DNA of 64,000 bases from Polaribacter sp. (GTDB lineage: Bacteria > Bacteroidota > Bacteroidia > Flavobacteriales > Flavobacteriaceae): the NCBI RefSeq assembly GCF_024639685.1, contig NZ_JAHEHX010000019.1:310001-374000 (forward strand), read 5' to 3'. The translations under genes were made by a program, and so were the position numbers. Below are positions 46,437 through 54,313 of this stretch, in pieces. The first letter of the stretch is position 1, and every line of letters starts with the position of its first letter. The notes below the pieces were generated by a model. The model made no database searches. It saw only the letters and a program-made list of their open reading frames with translations, and had not been told where the DNA came from.

Positions 46437-47590
46437 TATTTTGATTTTTTTATGGCTTGCTCTATATCTGCTATTAAATCTTCAGGCTCTTCTATCCCTA
46501 CAGAAAATCGAATTAAACCCTCTTTAATACCTCTTTCTAAACGTTCTTCTTCATTTAAAAGTGCATGTGTGGTTTGCGCAGGACTAACTGTTGTACTCTC
46601 TAAACCAGCTAGACTCATAGAGGGTTTAATTATTGCTAAATTATTTTGAAAAGTCATTGCATCTATGCCTTCTTTAAGCTCAAAAGACAACATTGCCCCA
46701 AAACCTTTCATTTGCTTTTTAGCCAATTCATGTTGAGGATGACTTTTTAATCCTGGATAATACACTGAATCAATATCTGAACTTTGTTTTAAATATTCAG
46801 CCATTTGTTGCGCATTTTTTGTTTGCTCTTTAACTCTTAAGTTCAATGTTTTTAAACTTCTTTCTAACATCCAAACAGTCTGATCACTTAAGTTACCACC
46901 GAAATTAATAGCAGTTTTCCAAATTTGCTCAATATACTCATGAGAAGCAGCAATGGCACCAGCTGAAATATCAGAATGCCCTCCCATGTATTTTGTGGCC
47001 GAGTGAATTACAATATCAATTCCAAAATCAGCAGGATTTTGGTTTATTGGTGATGCAAAGGTATTATCGATCATCATTAGAATATTGTTTTCTTTAGCAA
47101 TGCTACTAATAGCTTCCATATCTGTAATGCCTAATAATGGGTTAGATGGCGTTTCTATATAAATTACTTTAGTGTTCTTTTTGATTAACGCTTTAAAATC
47201 GACAGCTTTATCAGATTCTGTGAAAGAATATTCTATTCCATACTTATCAAATTCAGAAACTATAAAGTTATAGGTTCCTCCATAGATCACTTGCTGCACA
47301 ATTACATGATCTCCTTTTTCTAGAAAGGTTAACATTGCAGATGAAATTGCAGCCATACCAGAACTAAAAATTAAACCAGCCTCTGTATTTTCTAAAGCTG
47401 CAATTTTTTTGCACAGCATTTCTTGATTTGGGGTATTGTAATAACGTGGATACCGCTTTACTTCTACTCCATCAAAAGCATAAGAGGTAGACATGTACAT
47501 AGGTGATACTGCACCTTTAAATTGCTCATCCTTTACCTCCCCAACATGCACACAAGTTGTGTTGATTCCTAACTTATTAGTATTTTTCAT
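46436..47590 (-). CDS. Cystathionine gamma-synthase/lyase-type PLP enzyme
   Basis: A 384-residue trans-sulfuration enzyme of the Cys/Met metabolism family. The PLP Lys is in IHSATKYMGGHSD near residue 195, LMMIDNTFASPIN is the preceding strand, and YYNTPNQEMLCKKIAALE is the N-terminal signature. ATG at 47590 is preferred, since the upstream in-frame start at 47632 adds residues unrelated to the family. Whether it acts as synthase or lyase is not resolved. Coupling to bshB1 is notable because bacillithiol contains cysteine. Confidence 0.9.
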   Translation of the reverse strand: MKNTNKLGINTTCVHVGEVKDEQFKGAVSPMYMSTSYAFDGVEVKRYPRYYNTPNQEMLCKKIAALENTEAGLIFSSGMAAISSAMLTFLEKGDHVIVQQVIYGGTYNFIVSEFDKYGIEYSFTESDKAVDFKALIKKNTKVIYIETPSNPLLGITDMEAISSIAKENNILMMIDNTFASPINQNPADFGIDIVIHSATKYMGGHSDISAGAIAASHEYIEQIWKTAINFGGNLSDQTVWMLERSLKTLNLRVKEQTKNAQQMAEYLKQSSDIDSVYYPGLKSHPQHELAKKQMKGFGAMLSFELKEGIDAMTFQNNLAIIKPSMSLAGLESTTVSPAQTTHALLNEEERLERGIKEGLIRFSVGIEEPEDLIADIEQAIKKSK

Positions 47591-47662
47591 AAAATTGTTT
47601 CTATTTGCTAAATTAACAATTCTTAAAAACATGTTGTCTTAAAATTTCAATATCTTCGTAAT

Positions 47663-48379
47663 ATGATATCCGTTTTAATTATTGGTAATGGAAATGTAGC
47701 AAATCACTTGTTTAATGCGTTAGTAAACGTAAAAAAAATAGTGGTTAAAAAAATTAATTCTAGAGCATTAGAACAAATACCTACAGCAGATATTACAATT
47801 CTGGCTGTTTCTGACGACGCAATTAAAGAAGTATCTTCTAAAATAAACAATCCATTTATAGTTCATACCTCTGGTAGTACTAGTATAAATGATTTAAAAA
47901 ACACTTCAAAAAAAGGGGTGTTTTATATGCTACAAACCTTTACAAAAGAAAAAATAGTATGTTTTAAAAGCATTCCCTTTTGTTTGGAAGCTGATCATCC
48001 TGAAGAGCTACAATTATTAGAAGAATTGGCTACGTATTTAGGTGGAGCTAGCTATCGTATTAATTCAGATCAAAGAAAAAAATTACATGTTGCTGCTGTT
48101 TTTGTAAATAATTTTACAAACCATATGTATGCAATTGGTCATGATATTTGTCTAAAAAACAATATTCCTTTTAAAATACTTTCTCCATTAATACAAGAAA
48201 CTGCAACTAAAATAGAAGCGCTAACACCAAGAGAGGCGCAAACTGGTCCTGCAATTAGAAATGACACATCTACTTTAAACAACCATCTTCAATCATTAAA
48301 TGAAGAGCAACAGAAAATTTATAAAATAATTACAAAATCTATCCAAAATGGAACTGAGTTACAAACAACTATTACCTAA
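47663..48379 (+). CDS. Rossmann-fold and DUF2520-domain protein
   Basis: A 238-residue NAD(P)-binding protein. It opens with ISVLIIGNGNVANHLFNAL as a dinucleotide-binding loop and has VHTSGST and MLQTFTKEK, then a helical DUF2520 domain (about 115-235) with AAVFVNNFTNHMYAIG. Similar to ketopantoate/pyrroline-5-carboxylate-type dehydrogenases, but the substrate is unknown. It overlaps kdsC by 32 bases. A near-consensus TATCTTCG box is at 47651-47658, 5 bases before the start. Confidence 0.88.
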   Translation: MISVLIIGNGNVANHLFNALVNVKKIVVKKINSRALEQIPTADITILAVSDDAIKEVSSKINNPFIVHTSGSTSINDLKNTSKKGVFYMLQTFTKEKIVCFKSIPFCLEADHPEELQLLEELATYLGGASYRINSDQRKKLHVAAVFVNNFTNHMYAIGHDICLKNNIPFKILSPLIQETATKIEALTPREAQTGPAIRNDTSTLNNHLQSLNEEQQKIYKIITKSIQNGTELQTTIT

Positions 48380-48872
48380 AATTTCAACTTTTATTTTTGA
48401 TGTCGATGGCGTTTTAACCAACGGAATGTTAACTATTATGCCAGATGGTGAACTGGTAAGACATATGAACGTAAAAGATGGGTATGCCATGAAAATTGCT
48501 TTAAACAAAGGTTTTAGAGTTTGTATTATTTCTGGAGGAACAAACCAAGCCGTAAAAAACAGACTTTCAGCACTTGGCATAGAAGACATCTATTTAGGAG
48601 CCCACGATAAAATACATCAATACAAAGAAATAGTAAACAAATACAACTTAACTCCAGAGCATATTTTATACATGGGAGATGATATACCTGACTTACCTGT
48701 AATGCAAAAAGTTGGAATGCCGTGTTGCCCAAATGATGCTGTCCCTGAAATACAAAATGCATCTAAATACATTTCGAATTTAAAAGGTGGTAATGGTTGT
48801 GTCAGAGACGTTATTGAACAAGTCTTAAAGGTACAAGCAAAATGGGATAACTATTTTGATGCAGAAGCTTAA
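48348..48872 (+). CDS. kdsC: KdsC-type HAD phosphatase (KDO 8-phosphate phosphatase)
   Basis: A 174-residue HAD-superfamily enzyme without a cap domain. The nucleophile is in FIFDVDGVLTNG near residue 16, the second motif is CIISGGTN, and YMGDDIPDLPVM completes the acidic motif III. It dephosphorylates 3-deoxy-D-manno-octulosonate 8-phosphate in LPS core synthesis. It overlaps the DUF2520 gene, so translation is coupled. Confidence 0.92.
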   Translation: MELSYKQLLPKISTFIFDVDGVLTNGMLTIMPDGELVRHMNVKDGYAMKIALNKGFRVCIISGGTNQAVKNRLSALGIEDIYLGAHDKIHQYKEIVNKYNLTPEHILYMGDDIPDLPVMQKVGMPCCPNDAVPEIQNASKYISNLKGGNGCVRDVIEQVLKVQAKWDNYFDAEA

Positions 48873-48890
48873 TAATTAAAACTACATACA

Positions 48891-49313
48891 ATGAAAAAAC
48901 ATTTAACAATAGTAACTTTACTTTTTGCATTCACACTAAATGCACAATCTATTTTTGGAAAATGGAACTCTACCAACGATGAAACAGGTGAAGTAGACTC
49001 TGTAATAGAAATCTATAAAAAAAACAATAAGGCATTTGCTAAAGTTGTAAAAATAATAGATTCTTCTAGACAAAACTCAGTGTGTACTGCCTGTGAAGGT
49101 GAAAATAAAAACAAAAGAATTTTAGGGCTAGATATCTTAACAGGTTTAGAAAAGAATGACTACGAATGGTCTGGAGGAGAAATTTTAGATCCAAGAAATG
49201 GAAGTGTATATAATTGCTATATAAAACTTGTAAAAAAAGATAAATTAAAAATCAGAGGTTTTATTGGCGTTGCTATTTTTGGTAAAACAAAGTATTGGGA
49301 AAGAGCAAAATAA
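48891..49313 (+). CDS. DUF2147-family secreted protein
   Basis: A 140-residue exported protein. The signal peptide MKKHLTIVTLLFAFTLNA is followed by SIFGKWNSTNDETGEVDSVI and ILDPRNGSVYNCYIKL, which match the DUF2147 family (lipocalin-like). Function is unknown. It lies 18 bases after kdsC, probably on the same transcript, and converges with pcm 2 bases away. Confidence 0.85.
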   Translation: MKKHLTIVTLLFAFTLNAQSIFGKWNSTNDETGEVDSVIEIYKKNNKAFAKVVKIIDSSRQNSVCTACEGENKNKRILGLDILTGLEKNDYEWSGGEILDPRNGSVYNCYIKLVKKDKLKIRGFIGVAIFGKTKYWERAK

Positions 49314-49315
49314 AA

Positions 49316-49957
49316 TTAATTTTTTTTCTCTAACATGGGTACAAAAGCAAAATCACCCAATTCTTGTTTTTCAAACTCTTTTTGAGATTTTCTTATAAAG
49401 AGCGTCATTATTTGGGTCTCATTACCAACAGGTATTAATAGCTTACCTCCTATTTTTAACTGTGCTAATAAGGGGTTCGGTACAAATGGTGCACCTGCTG
49501 TAACAATTATTTTGTCGAATGGTGCTTCTTCTTGCAAACCTTTATAACCATCACCAAAAATAAATCGCTTTGGCTTTACCCCTATCTTAGGTAAAAATGA
49601 AGCAGTTTTCTTAAATAGTTCATGCTGTCTTTCTATTGTATACACTATTGCTTTTAAATGTAATAATACTGCAGTTTGGTATCCAGAACCTGTACCTATT
49701 TCTAATATCTTTTCTGATGGTTTTACCGCTAATGTTTGTGATTGAAAAGCTACAGTATAAGGTTGTGAAATAGTTTGCTCAGCAGCAATTGGAAACGCTT
49801 TATCTTGATAAGCGTGAGACTCAAAACTAGAATCTATAAACAAGTGTCTTGGAATTTTACGAATAGCATCTAACACATTTTGATCTGTTATGCCTTTAGC
49901 TTCTAGAATCTTTGCTAGCTGATTTCTTAGTCCTTGATGTTTTGCTGTATCTTTCAA
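49316..49957 (-). CDS. pcm: Protein-L-isoaspartate O-methyltransferase
   Basis: A 213-residue repair methyltransferase that marks damaged aspartyl residues for repair. The AdoMet-binding loop ILEIGTGSGYQTAVL is near residue 85, YTIERQHEL is motif post I, and FDKIIVTAGAPFVP is motif II. TISQPYTVAFQ is the substrate-side signature. Standard length. Single gene, divergent from the Gfo/Idh gene. Confidence 0.95.
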   Translation of the reverse strand: MKDTAKHQGLRNQLAKILEAKGITDQNVLDAIRKIPRHLFIDSSFESHAYQDKAFPIAAEQTISQPYTVAFQSQTLAVKPSEKILEIGTGSGYQTAVLLHLKAIVYTIERQHELFKKTASFLPKIGVKPKRFIFGDGYKGLQEEAPFDKIIVTAGAPFVPNPLLAQLKIGGKLLIPVGNETQIMTLFIRKSQKEFEKQELGDFAFVPMLEKKN

Positions 49958-50019
49958 TGATTTGATTATTTCTAGAGTCTAAAAATAGTAATATTTATAA
50001 TTATACTCTTATAAAATTG

Positions 50020-50027
50020 TATCTTTG
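50020..50027 (+). promoter_or_regulatory. TAnnTTTG -7 box for the Gfo/Idh gene
   Basis: TATCTTTG, exact consensus, 109 bases before the ATG at 50137. It gives an unusually long leader of about 100 bases with no obvious strong hairpin. Confidence 0.5.
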
Positions 50028-50136
50028 TAGATGGTTTATTTTTAAGTTTAAATTTCTAAAAAATAAAGCGTACTTACTGAGTTAAATAGCTTTTCTTTTT
50101 AGCTCTTTTCTATAACAGATTTAAAAATTTAACAAT

Positions 50137-51123
50137 ATGCTTAAAGTTGGTGTTTTAGGAGCTGGTCATTTAGGAAAAATACATCTTCGCCTCTTACAAG
50201 AATCTAGTAAATATGATTTAGTGGGTTTTTATGATCCATCAAAAGAAAATTCAAAAAAAGTAGTAGATGAGTTTGGATACAATGCTTTTGAAACTATTGA
50301 TGACCTGATAGAAGTTGTTGATGTTGTTGATATCGTTACCCCTACACTATCTCATTTTGAATGCGCAGAGCGTGCTATAAAAAAAGGAAGACATATTTTT
50401 ATAGAAAAACCTATTGCTAAAACCGTATTAGAGGCAGAAGCTATCAAAACACTTGCGAGCCAGTATCACGTAAAAGGGCAAGTTGGCCATGTAGAACGAT
50501 TTAATCCTGCTTTTAAAGCTGTAAAAGATAAAATAAACAATCCTATGTTTATTGAAACGCATCGTTTGGCTGAATTTAATCCAAGAGGTACAGATGTACC
50601 AGTTGTTTTAGACCTAATGATTCATGACATAGATATTATATTATCGGTTGTAAATTCTAAAGTAAAAAACGTATATGCGAGTGGAATTTCTGTAATTTCA
50701 GAAACACCAGACATTGCTAATGCTAGAATTGAATTTGAAAATGGATGTGTTGCTAATTTAACAGCAAGCAGAATATCTATGAAAAACATGCGAAAAACTC
50801 GTTTTTTTCAAAAAGATGCCTACATATCTGTAAATTTTTTAAGTAAAGAGTCAGAAATTGTAAGAATACAAGATGCTCCTAAAAATTTAGACGAATTTGC
50901 AATGGTACTTAAAAATGACGAGGGTGTAGAAAAACAAATCTATTTCGAAAATCTTGAGGTTACCAATAATAATGCAATTTTAGATGAATTAGAAACATTT
51001 GCAAACGCAATTACTAATAATACCACACCAATAGTTTCATTACATAATGGTACAGAAGCTTTGCGAATTGCACAATGGATCATTGATTGTTTTAAGACAG
51101 AAGAAGATTTAAATAACAAATAA
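50137..51123 (+). CDS. Gfo/Idh/MocA-family NAD(P)-dependent oxidoreductase
   Basis: A 328-residue dehydrogenase. The Rossmann loop LKVGVLGAGHLGKIHLRLL is at the N terminus, HIFIEKPIAKT holds the conserved EKP Lys near residue 93, and VGHVERFNPAF follows. The family acts on sugars, inositols or biliverdin-like compounds. The substrate is not assigned. The gap to the next gene is 7 bases, indicating an operon with 3-hydroxybutyryl-CoA dehydrogenase. Confidence 0.9.
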   Translation: MLKVGVLGAGHLGKIHLRLLQESSKYDLVGFYDPSKENSKKVVDEFGYNAFETIDDLIEVVDVVDIVTPTLSHFECAERAIKKGRHIFIEKPIAKTVLEAEAIKTLASQYHVKGQVGHVERFNPAFKAVKDKINNPMFIETHRLAEFNPRGTDVPVVLDLMIHDIDIILSVVNSKVKNVYASGISVISETPDIANARIEFENGCVANLTASRISMKNMRKTRFFQKDAYISVNFLSKESEIVRIQDAPKNLDEFAMVLKNDEGVEKQIYFENLEVTNNNAILDELETFANAITNNTTPIVSLHNGTEALRIAQWIIDCFKTEEDLNNK

Positions 51124-51130
51124 CATAATT

Positions 51131-52018
51131 ATGAAAAATATAGCTGTAATAGGAGCTGGAACCATGGGAAATGGTATAGCACACACTTTTGCTCAATTTG
51201 ATTATAATGTTCAACTAATAGATGTATCTCAAAAAGCACTAGACAAGGGAATAGCTACCATTACTAAAAACTTAGGTAGAATGGTAGCTAAAGAAAAAAT
51301 TAGTGAAGAAGATAAAAAGAAAACGCTTGCTAATATAACTACCTATACCTCAATAAAAGAAGGAGTTAAATATGCAAGCTTAGTTGTAGAAGCTGCTACT
51401 GAAAACCTAGTTCTAAAATCAAAAATTTTTAGGGAGTTAGATGAAGTTTGTGCTAAAGACACCATTTTAGCAACAAACACATCTTCTATATCAATAACTC
51501 AAATTGCGGCAGAAACTAATAGAGCTGATAAAGTAATTGGAATGCACTTTATGAATCCTGTACCTGTTATGAAACTTGTAGAAATTATTAGAGGATACAA
51601 TACCTCTGATGAAGTAACTAATTTTATTGTAGACCTTAGTAAAAAAATACAAAAAACTCCAGTAGAAGTTAATGATTATCCTGGTTTTGTGGCCAATAGA
51701 ATTCTAATGCCAATGATTAACGAATCTATAGAAACGTTATACAATGGTGTTGCCGGTGTTGCTGAGATTGATACTGTTATGAAACTAGGTATGGCACACC
51801 CTATGGGACCACTTCAATTAGCAGATTTTATTGGTTTAGATGTTTGTCTATCTATTTTAAATGTTATGCACACAGGGTTTAAAAATCCAAAGTATGCCCC
51901 TTGTCCACTTCTAGTGAATATGGTGATGGCTGGTAAGTTGGGTGTAAAATCTGGTGAAGGTTTTTACGACTACTCAGAAAATAAAAAAGCCGAAGAAATA
52001 ACTAAAATGTTTAGCTAA
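51131..52018 (+). CDS. 3-hydroxybutyryl-CoA dehydrogenase
   Basis: A 295-residue NAD(P)-dependent enzyme that interconverts 3-hydroxybutyryl-CoA and acetoacetyl-CoA. The N-terminal loop is VIGAGTMGNGIAHTFAQ, the catalytic His is in GMHFMNPVPVMKLVEII near residue 138, and the catalytic Asn follows in DYPGFVANRILMPM. Length matches short-chain-specific members. It is flanked closely by the Gfo/Idh gene and a PagL-like gene. Confidence 0.94.
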   Translation: MKNIAVIGAGTMGNGIAHTFAQFDYNVQLIDVSQKALDKGIATITKNLGRMVAKEKISEEDKKKTLANITTYTSIKEGVKYASLVVEAATENLVLKSKIFRELDEVCAKDTILATNTSSISITQIAAETNRADKVIGMHFMNPVPVMKLVEIIRGYNTSDEVTNFIVDLSKKIQKTPVEVNDYPGFVANRILMPMINESIETLYNGVAGVAEIDTVMKLGMAHPMGPLQLADFIGLDVCLSILNVMHTGFKNPKYAPCPLLVNMVMAGKLGVKSGEGFYDYSENKKAEEITKMFS

Positions 52019-52024
52019 ATAATT

Positions 52025-52666
52025 ATGAAAAATAATTTACTAATTCTTTTTATTGCATTAATCTCTTTTAAAAGTATTAGTCAAAATTCTATTATAAATA
52101 AATTAAAGCCTATGAAAATAGGCTTTTTATATGCCTTTGGTTCAAATGAACGTTTCTTTAATGATGATCCAGATTATACGTACACAGCAAAAATTGTAAA
52201 AGGACAAGCTTATTATAATTTAGGAAATTGGAAGTCTTTAGATTTTGAATTAATTATTCAGCCGCAAGTACAGTTTTTAAGACATCAACTAATAAATAGT
52301 TTTTATGTAACTCCAGATCAAGAGAACTTTCAAGAAAAAATAGCAGAGTTTACTAAAAAGAAAAACATGAATTTATATGCCTTAGAATTTGGGTTTTCTG
52401 CAAGTAAAAATATCGTTGAAAAATTAGATATTCAAGCAGGTATTAGTCTCGGGTTTTCCTATATAAATACTCGTTCAGAACGTTTGGCAAAAGGATTTAC
52501 CTTTATTGAAAACTTTTCTCTAGGATTAAAATACAAAATAATTAAGAATCAAATTGTGCATTTGGGATCTTATATTGGTCATGTATCTAATCTAAATTTT
52601 CAAAAACCTAATGATGGATACAACCTTTTAGGTTTTCAATTGGGTTATGCAATTGTATTAAACTAG
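52025..52666 (+). CDS. Acyloxyacyl hydrolase (PagL-like lipid A 3-O-deacylase)
   Basis: A 213-residue outer-membrane barrel. Signal peptide MKNNLLILFIALISFKSISQ precedes alternating strands. The PagL catalytic string YIGHVSNLNFQKPNDGYNL near residue 185 supplies the His and Ser of the active site. Enzymes of this family remove an acyl chain from lipid A. It is 6 bases behind the CoA dehydrogenase gene. The assignment rests mainly on the C-terminal motif and barrel character. Confidence 0.8.
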   Translation: MKNNLLILFIALISFKSISQNSIINKLKPMKIGFLYAFGSNERFFNDDPDYTYTAKIVKGQAYYNLGNWKSLDFELIIQPQVQFLRHQLINSFYVTPDQENFQEKIAEFTKKKNMNLYALEFGFSASKNIVEKLDIQAGISLGFSYINTRSERLAKGFTFIENFSLGLKYKIIKNQIVHLGSYIGHVSNLNFQKPNDGYNLLGFQLGYAIVLN

Positions 52667-52692
52667 AAAGAGGACCATTGACCCTCTTTTTA
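52667..52692 (+). terminator. Terminator after the PagL-like gene
   Basis: AAAGAGG pairs with CCTCTTT around a 9-base loop, followed by Ts. Confidence 0.75.
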
Positions 52693-52710
52693 ATAGTTTT
52701 TTATCTATTC

Positions 52711-53184
52711 TTATTTGCCTAACCAAGAATTTAACAGCCAAATTGTTTTTTCTTGAGCTGCTATAAAATCGCTCATCATTGCGTTGGTTCCTTCATCCTC
52801 TAATTCGTCAGATAATGATAGAATAACTCTTTCTATTTTTAAAAGCTCAGATAACGAAGTTACAACTAGTTTAACCGCTTGCTCATCATTAGAAATATCT
52901 TTACCAACAGGAACACTACTATTTGCGATATAGTCTATAAAGGTGTGTAAAGGTTTACCTTGTAATGTTAAAATGCGTTCTGCAATCTCGTCAATTTTAA
53001 CTTGACTGTCTGTGTAAAACTCCTCAAATTTAAGATGCAAATCAAAGAAATTTTTTCCTTTAATATTCCAATGTAAACCTCTTAAGTTTTGATAGTAAAT
53101 CTGAAAATTCGCCAATAAACCATTTAAATGCGCTACTGATTTTTTTGTATTAGCTTCCTCTAATCCTAATATATTTTTATTCAT
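52711..53184 (-). CDS. dps: Dps-family DNA-protecting ferritin
   Basis: A 157-residue dodecameric iron-storage protein. The ferroxidase-site residues are in LRGLHWNIKGKNFFDLHLKFEEFYTD (split here over the usual helices B and C, near residues 36-62) with VKIDEIAERIL. It oxidises ferrous iron with peroxide and shields DNA. It is divergently arranged with oxyR over 93 bases, the classic regulator-target pair. Confidence 0.94.
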   Translation of the reverse strand: MNKNILGLEEANTKKSVAHLNGLLANFQIYYQNLRGLHWNIKGKNFFDLHLKFEEFYTDSQVKIDEIAERILTLQGKPLHTFIDYIANSSVPVGKDISNDEQAVKLVVTSLSELLKIERVILSLSDELEDEGTNAMMSDFIAAQEKTIWLLNSWLGK

Positions 53185-53198
53185 TTATCATGTTTTTT

Positions 53199-53206
53199 CA
53201 AATTTA
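53199..53206 (-). promoter_or_regulatory. TAnnTTTG -7 box for dps
   Basis: Minus-strand TAAATTTG, exact consensus, 14 bases before the dps ATG, inside the 93-base shared region with oxyR. Confidence 0.5.
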
Positions 53207-53277
53207 TTAAAAAAAAACAAACGCTTAACTATAATTAATATTGATAGATTTAATATCTTTATCAGAAATTACTATAT

Positions 53278-54219
53278 ATGACATTTACACAACTTAAATA
53301 TGTTTTATCTGTTGCCGAATACCAAAATTTTACTGTTGCAGCAGAGCACAGTTTTGTAACACAGCCTACACTTAGTATGCAAATTCAAAAGTTAGAAGAT
53401 GAACTTAATGTACAAATATTCAATCGATCTAAAAAACCAATTGAACTTACAGATGTAGGAAAAAAAATTGTTGAACAGGCTAAAGTGGTTGTCGATGAAA
53501 GTAATCGAATTCTAGATATTGTTCATCAACAAAAAGGATTTATTGGAGGCGAATTTAAACTTGGAATAATACCTACTATTATGCCAACATTATTGCCAAT
53601 GTTTTTAAATAACTTTACAAAGAAATATCCAAAAGTTAAACTTATTGTTGAAGAACTTACTACAGAAGAAATTATTAGAAAATTAACCGATGGGCATATT
53701 GATGCTGCTATTGCTGCTACTCCTTTAGAAAACGAGGCCATAAAAGAAAAGCCTTTATACTATGAACCATTTGTAGGTTTAATTCCTCACAATCATAGAC
53801 TTTTTAAAAACAAGTTTATTGAAGTAAATGAATTAGAAATGGAAGATATTCTTTTACTAGAAGATGGACATTGTTTTAAAGATAATATTTTAAACTTGTG
53901 TAGAGCTCATAAGATTGATAACAAAAAAGGGTTTCAATTACAAAGTGGAAGTTTTGACACCTTAATTAAACTTTCTAAAGAAGGTTTAGGAATGACTCTT
54001 TTACCATATTTACATACCTTAGATTTAAACGATTCTGACAAACAGTTTTTACGAGAATTTAAAAGTCCTCCTCCTGCAAGAGAGGTTAGTTTGATCTATC
54101 ATAAATCGCAATTAAAAATGCAGTTAATAGAAGCTTTAAAGAAAACTATTGATGGTGTTGTACTAGGTGCAATTTCTTTTTCTGATGTAAAAATTATAAG
54201 TCCGTTGCAGAAAAAATAA
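53278..54219 (+). CDS. oxyR: OxyR hydrogen-peroxide-sensing LysR-type activator
   Basis: A 313-residue LysR-family regulator. The helix-turn-helix is in QNFTVAAEHSFVTQPTLSMQ (residues 16-35). The redox pair is in GHCFKDNILNLC, at residues 199 and 208, exactly the positions of the peroxide-sensing Cys of E. coli OxyR. It activates antioxidant genes upon disulfide formation. Divergent dps is the likely local target, and tpx and bcp elsewhere in the window are candidates. Confidence 0.95.
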   Translation: MTFTQLKYVLSVAEYQNFTVAAEHSFVTQPTLSMQIQKLEDELNVQIFNRSKKPIELTDVGKKIVEQAKVVVDESNRILDIVHQQKGFIGGEFKLGIIPTIMPTLLPMFLNNFTKKYPKVKLIVEELTTEEIIRKLTDGHIDAAIAATPLENEAIKEKPLYYEPFVGLIPHNHRLFKNKFIEVNELEMEDILLLEDGHCFKDNILNLCRAHKIDNKKGFQLQSGSFDTLIKLSKEGLGMTLLPYLHTLDLNDSDKQFLREFKSPPPAREVSLIYHKSQLKMQLIEALKKTIDGVVLGAISFSDVKIISPLQKK

Positions 54220-54247
54220 AAATATAATATGCTGTTTTACAGAAAAT

Positions 54248-54290
54248 AAAAAACCATTATCTAAACTTTTAGTTTACATAATGGTTTTTT
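54248..54290. terminator. Long bidirectional terminator between oxyR and ABC-F gene
   Basis: AAAAAACCATTATCTAAACT and AGTTTACATAATGGTTTTTT form a 20-bp stem with one mismatch and a 3-base loop. Outer T-runs occur on both strands. Confidence 0.9.
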
Positions 54291-54313
54291 ATTTTATTTT
54301 GTAAATATTCTAT

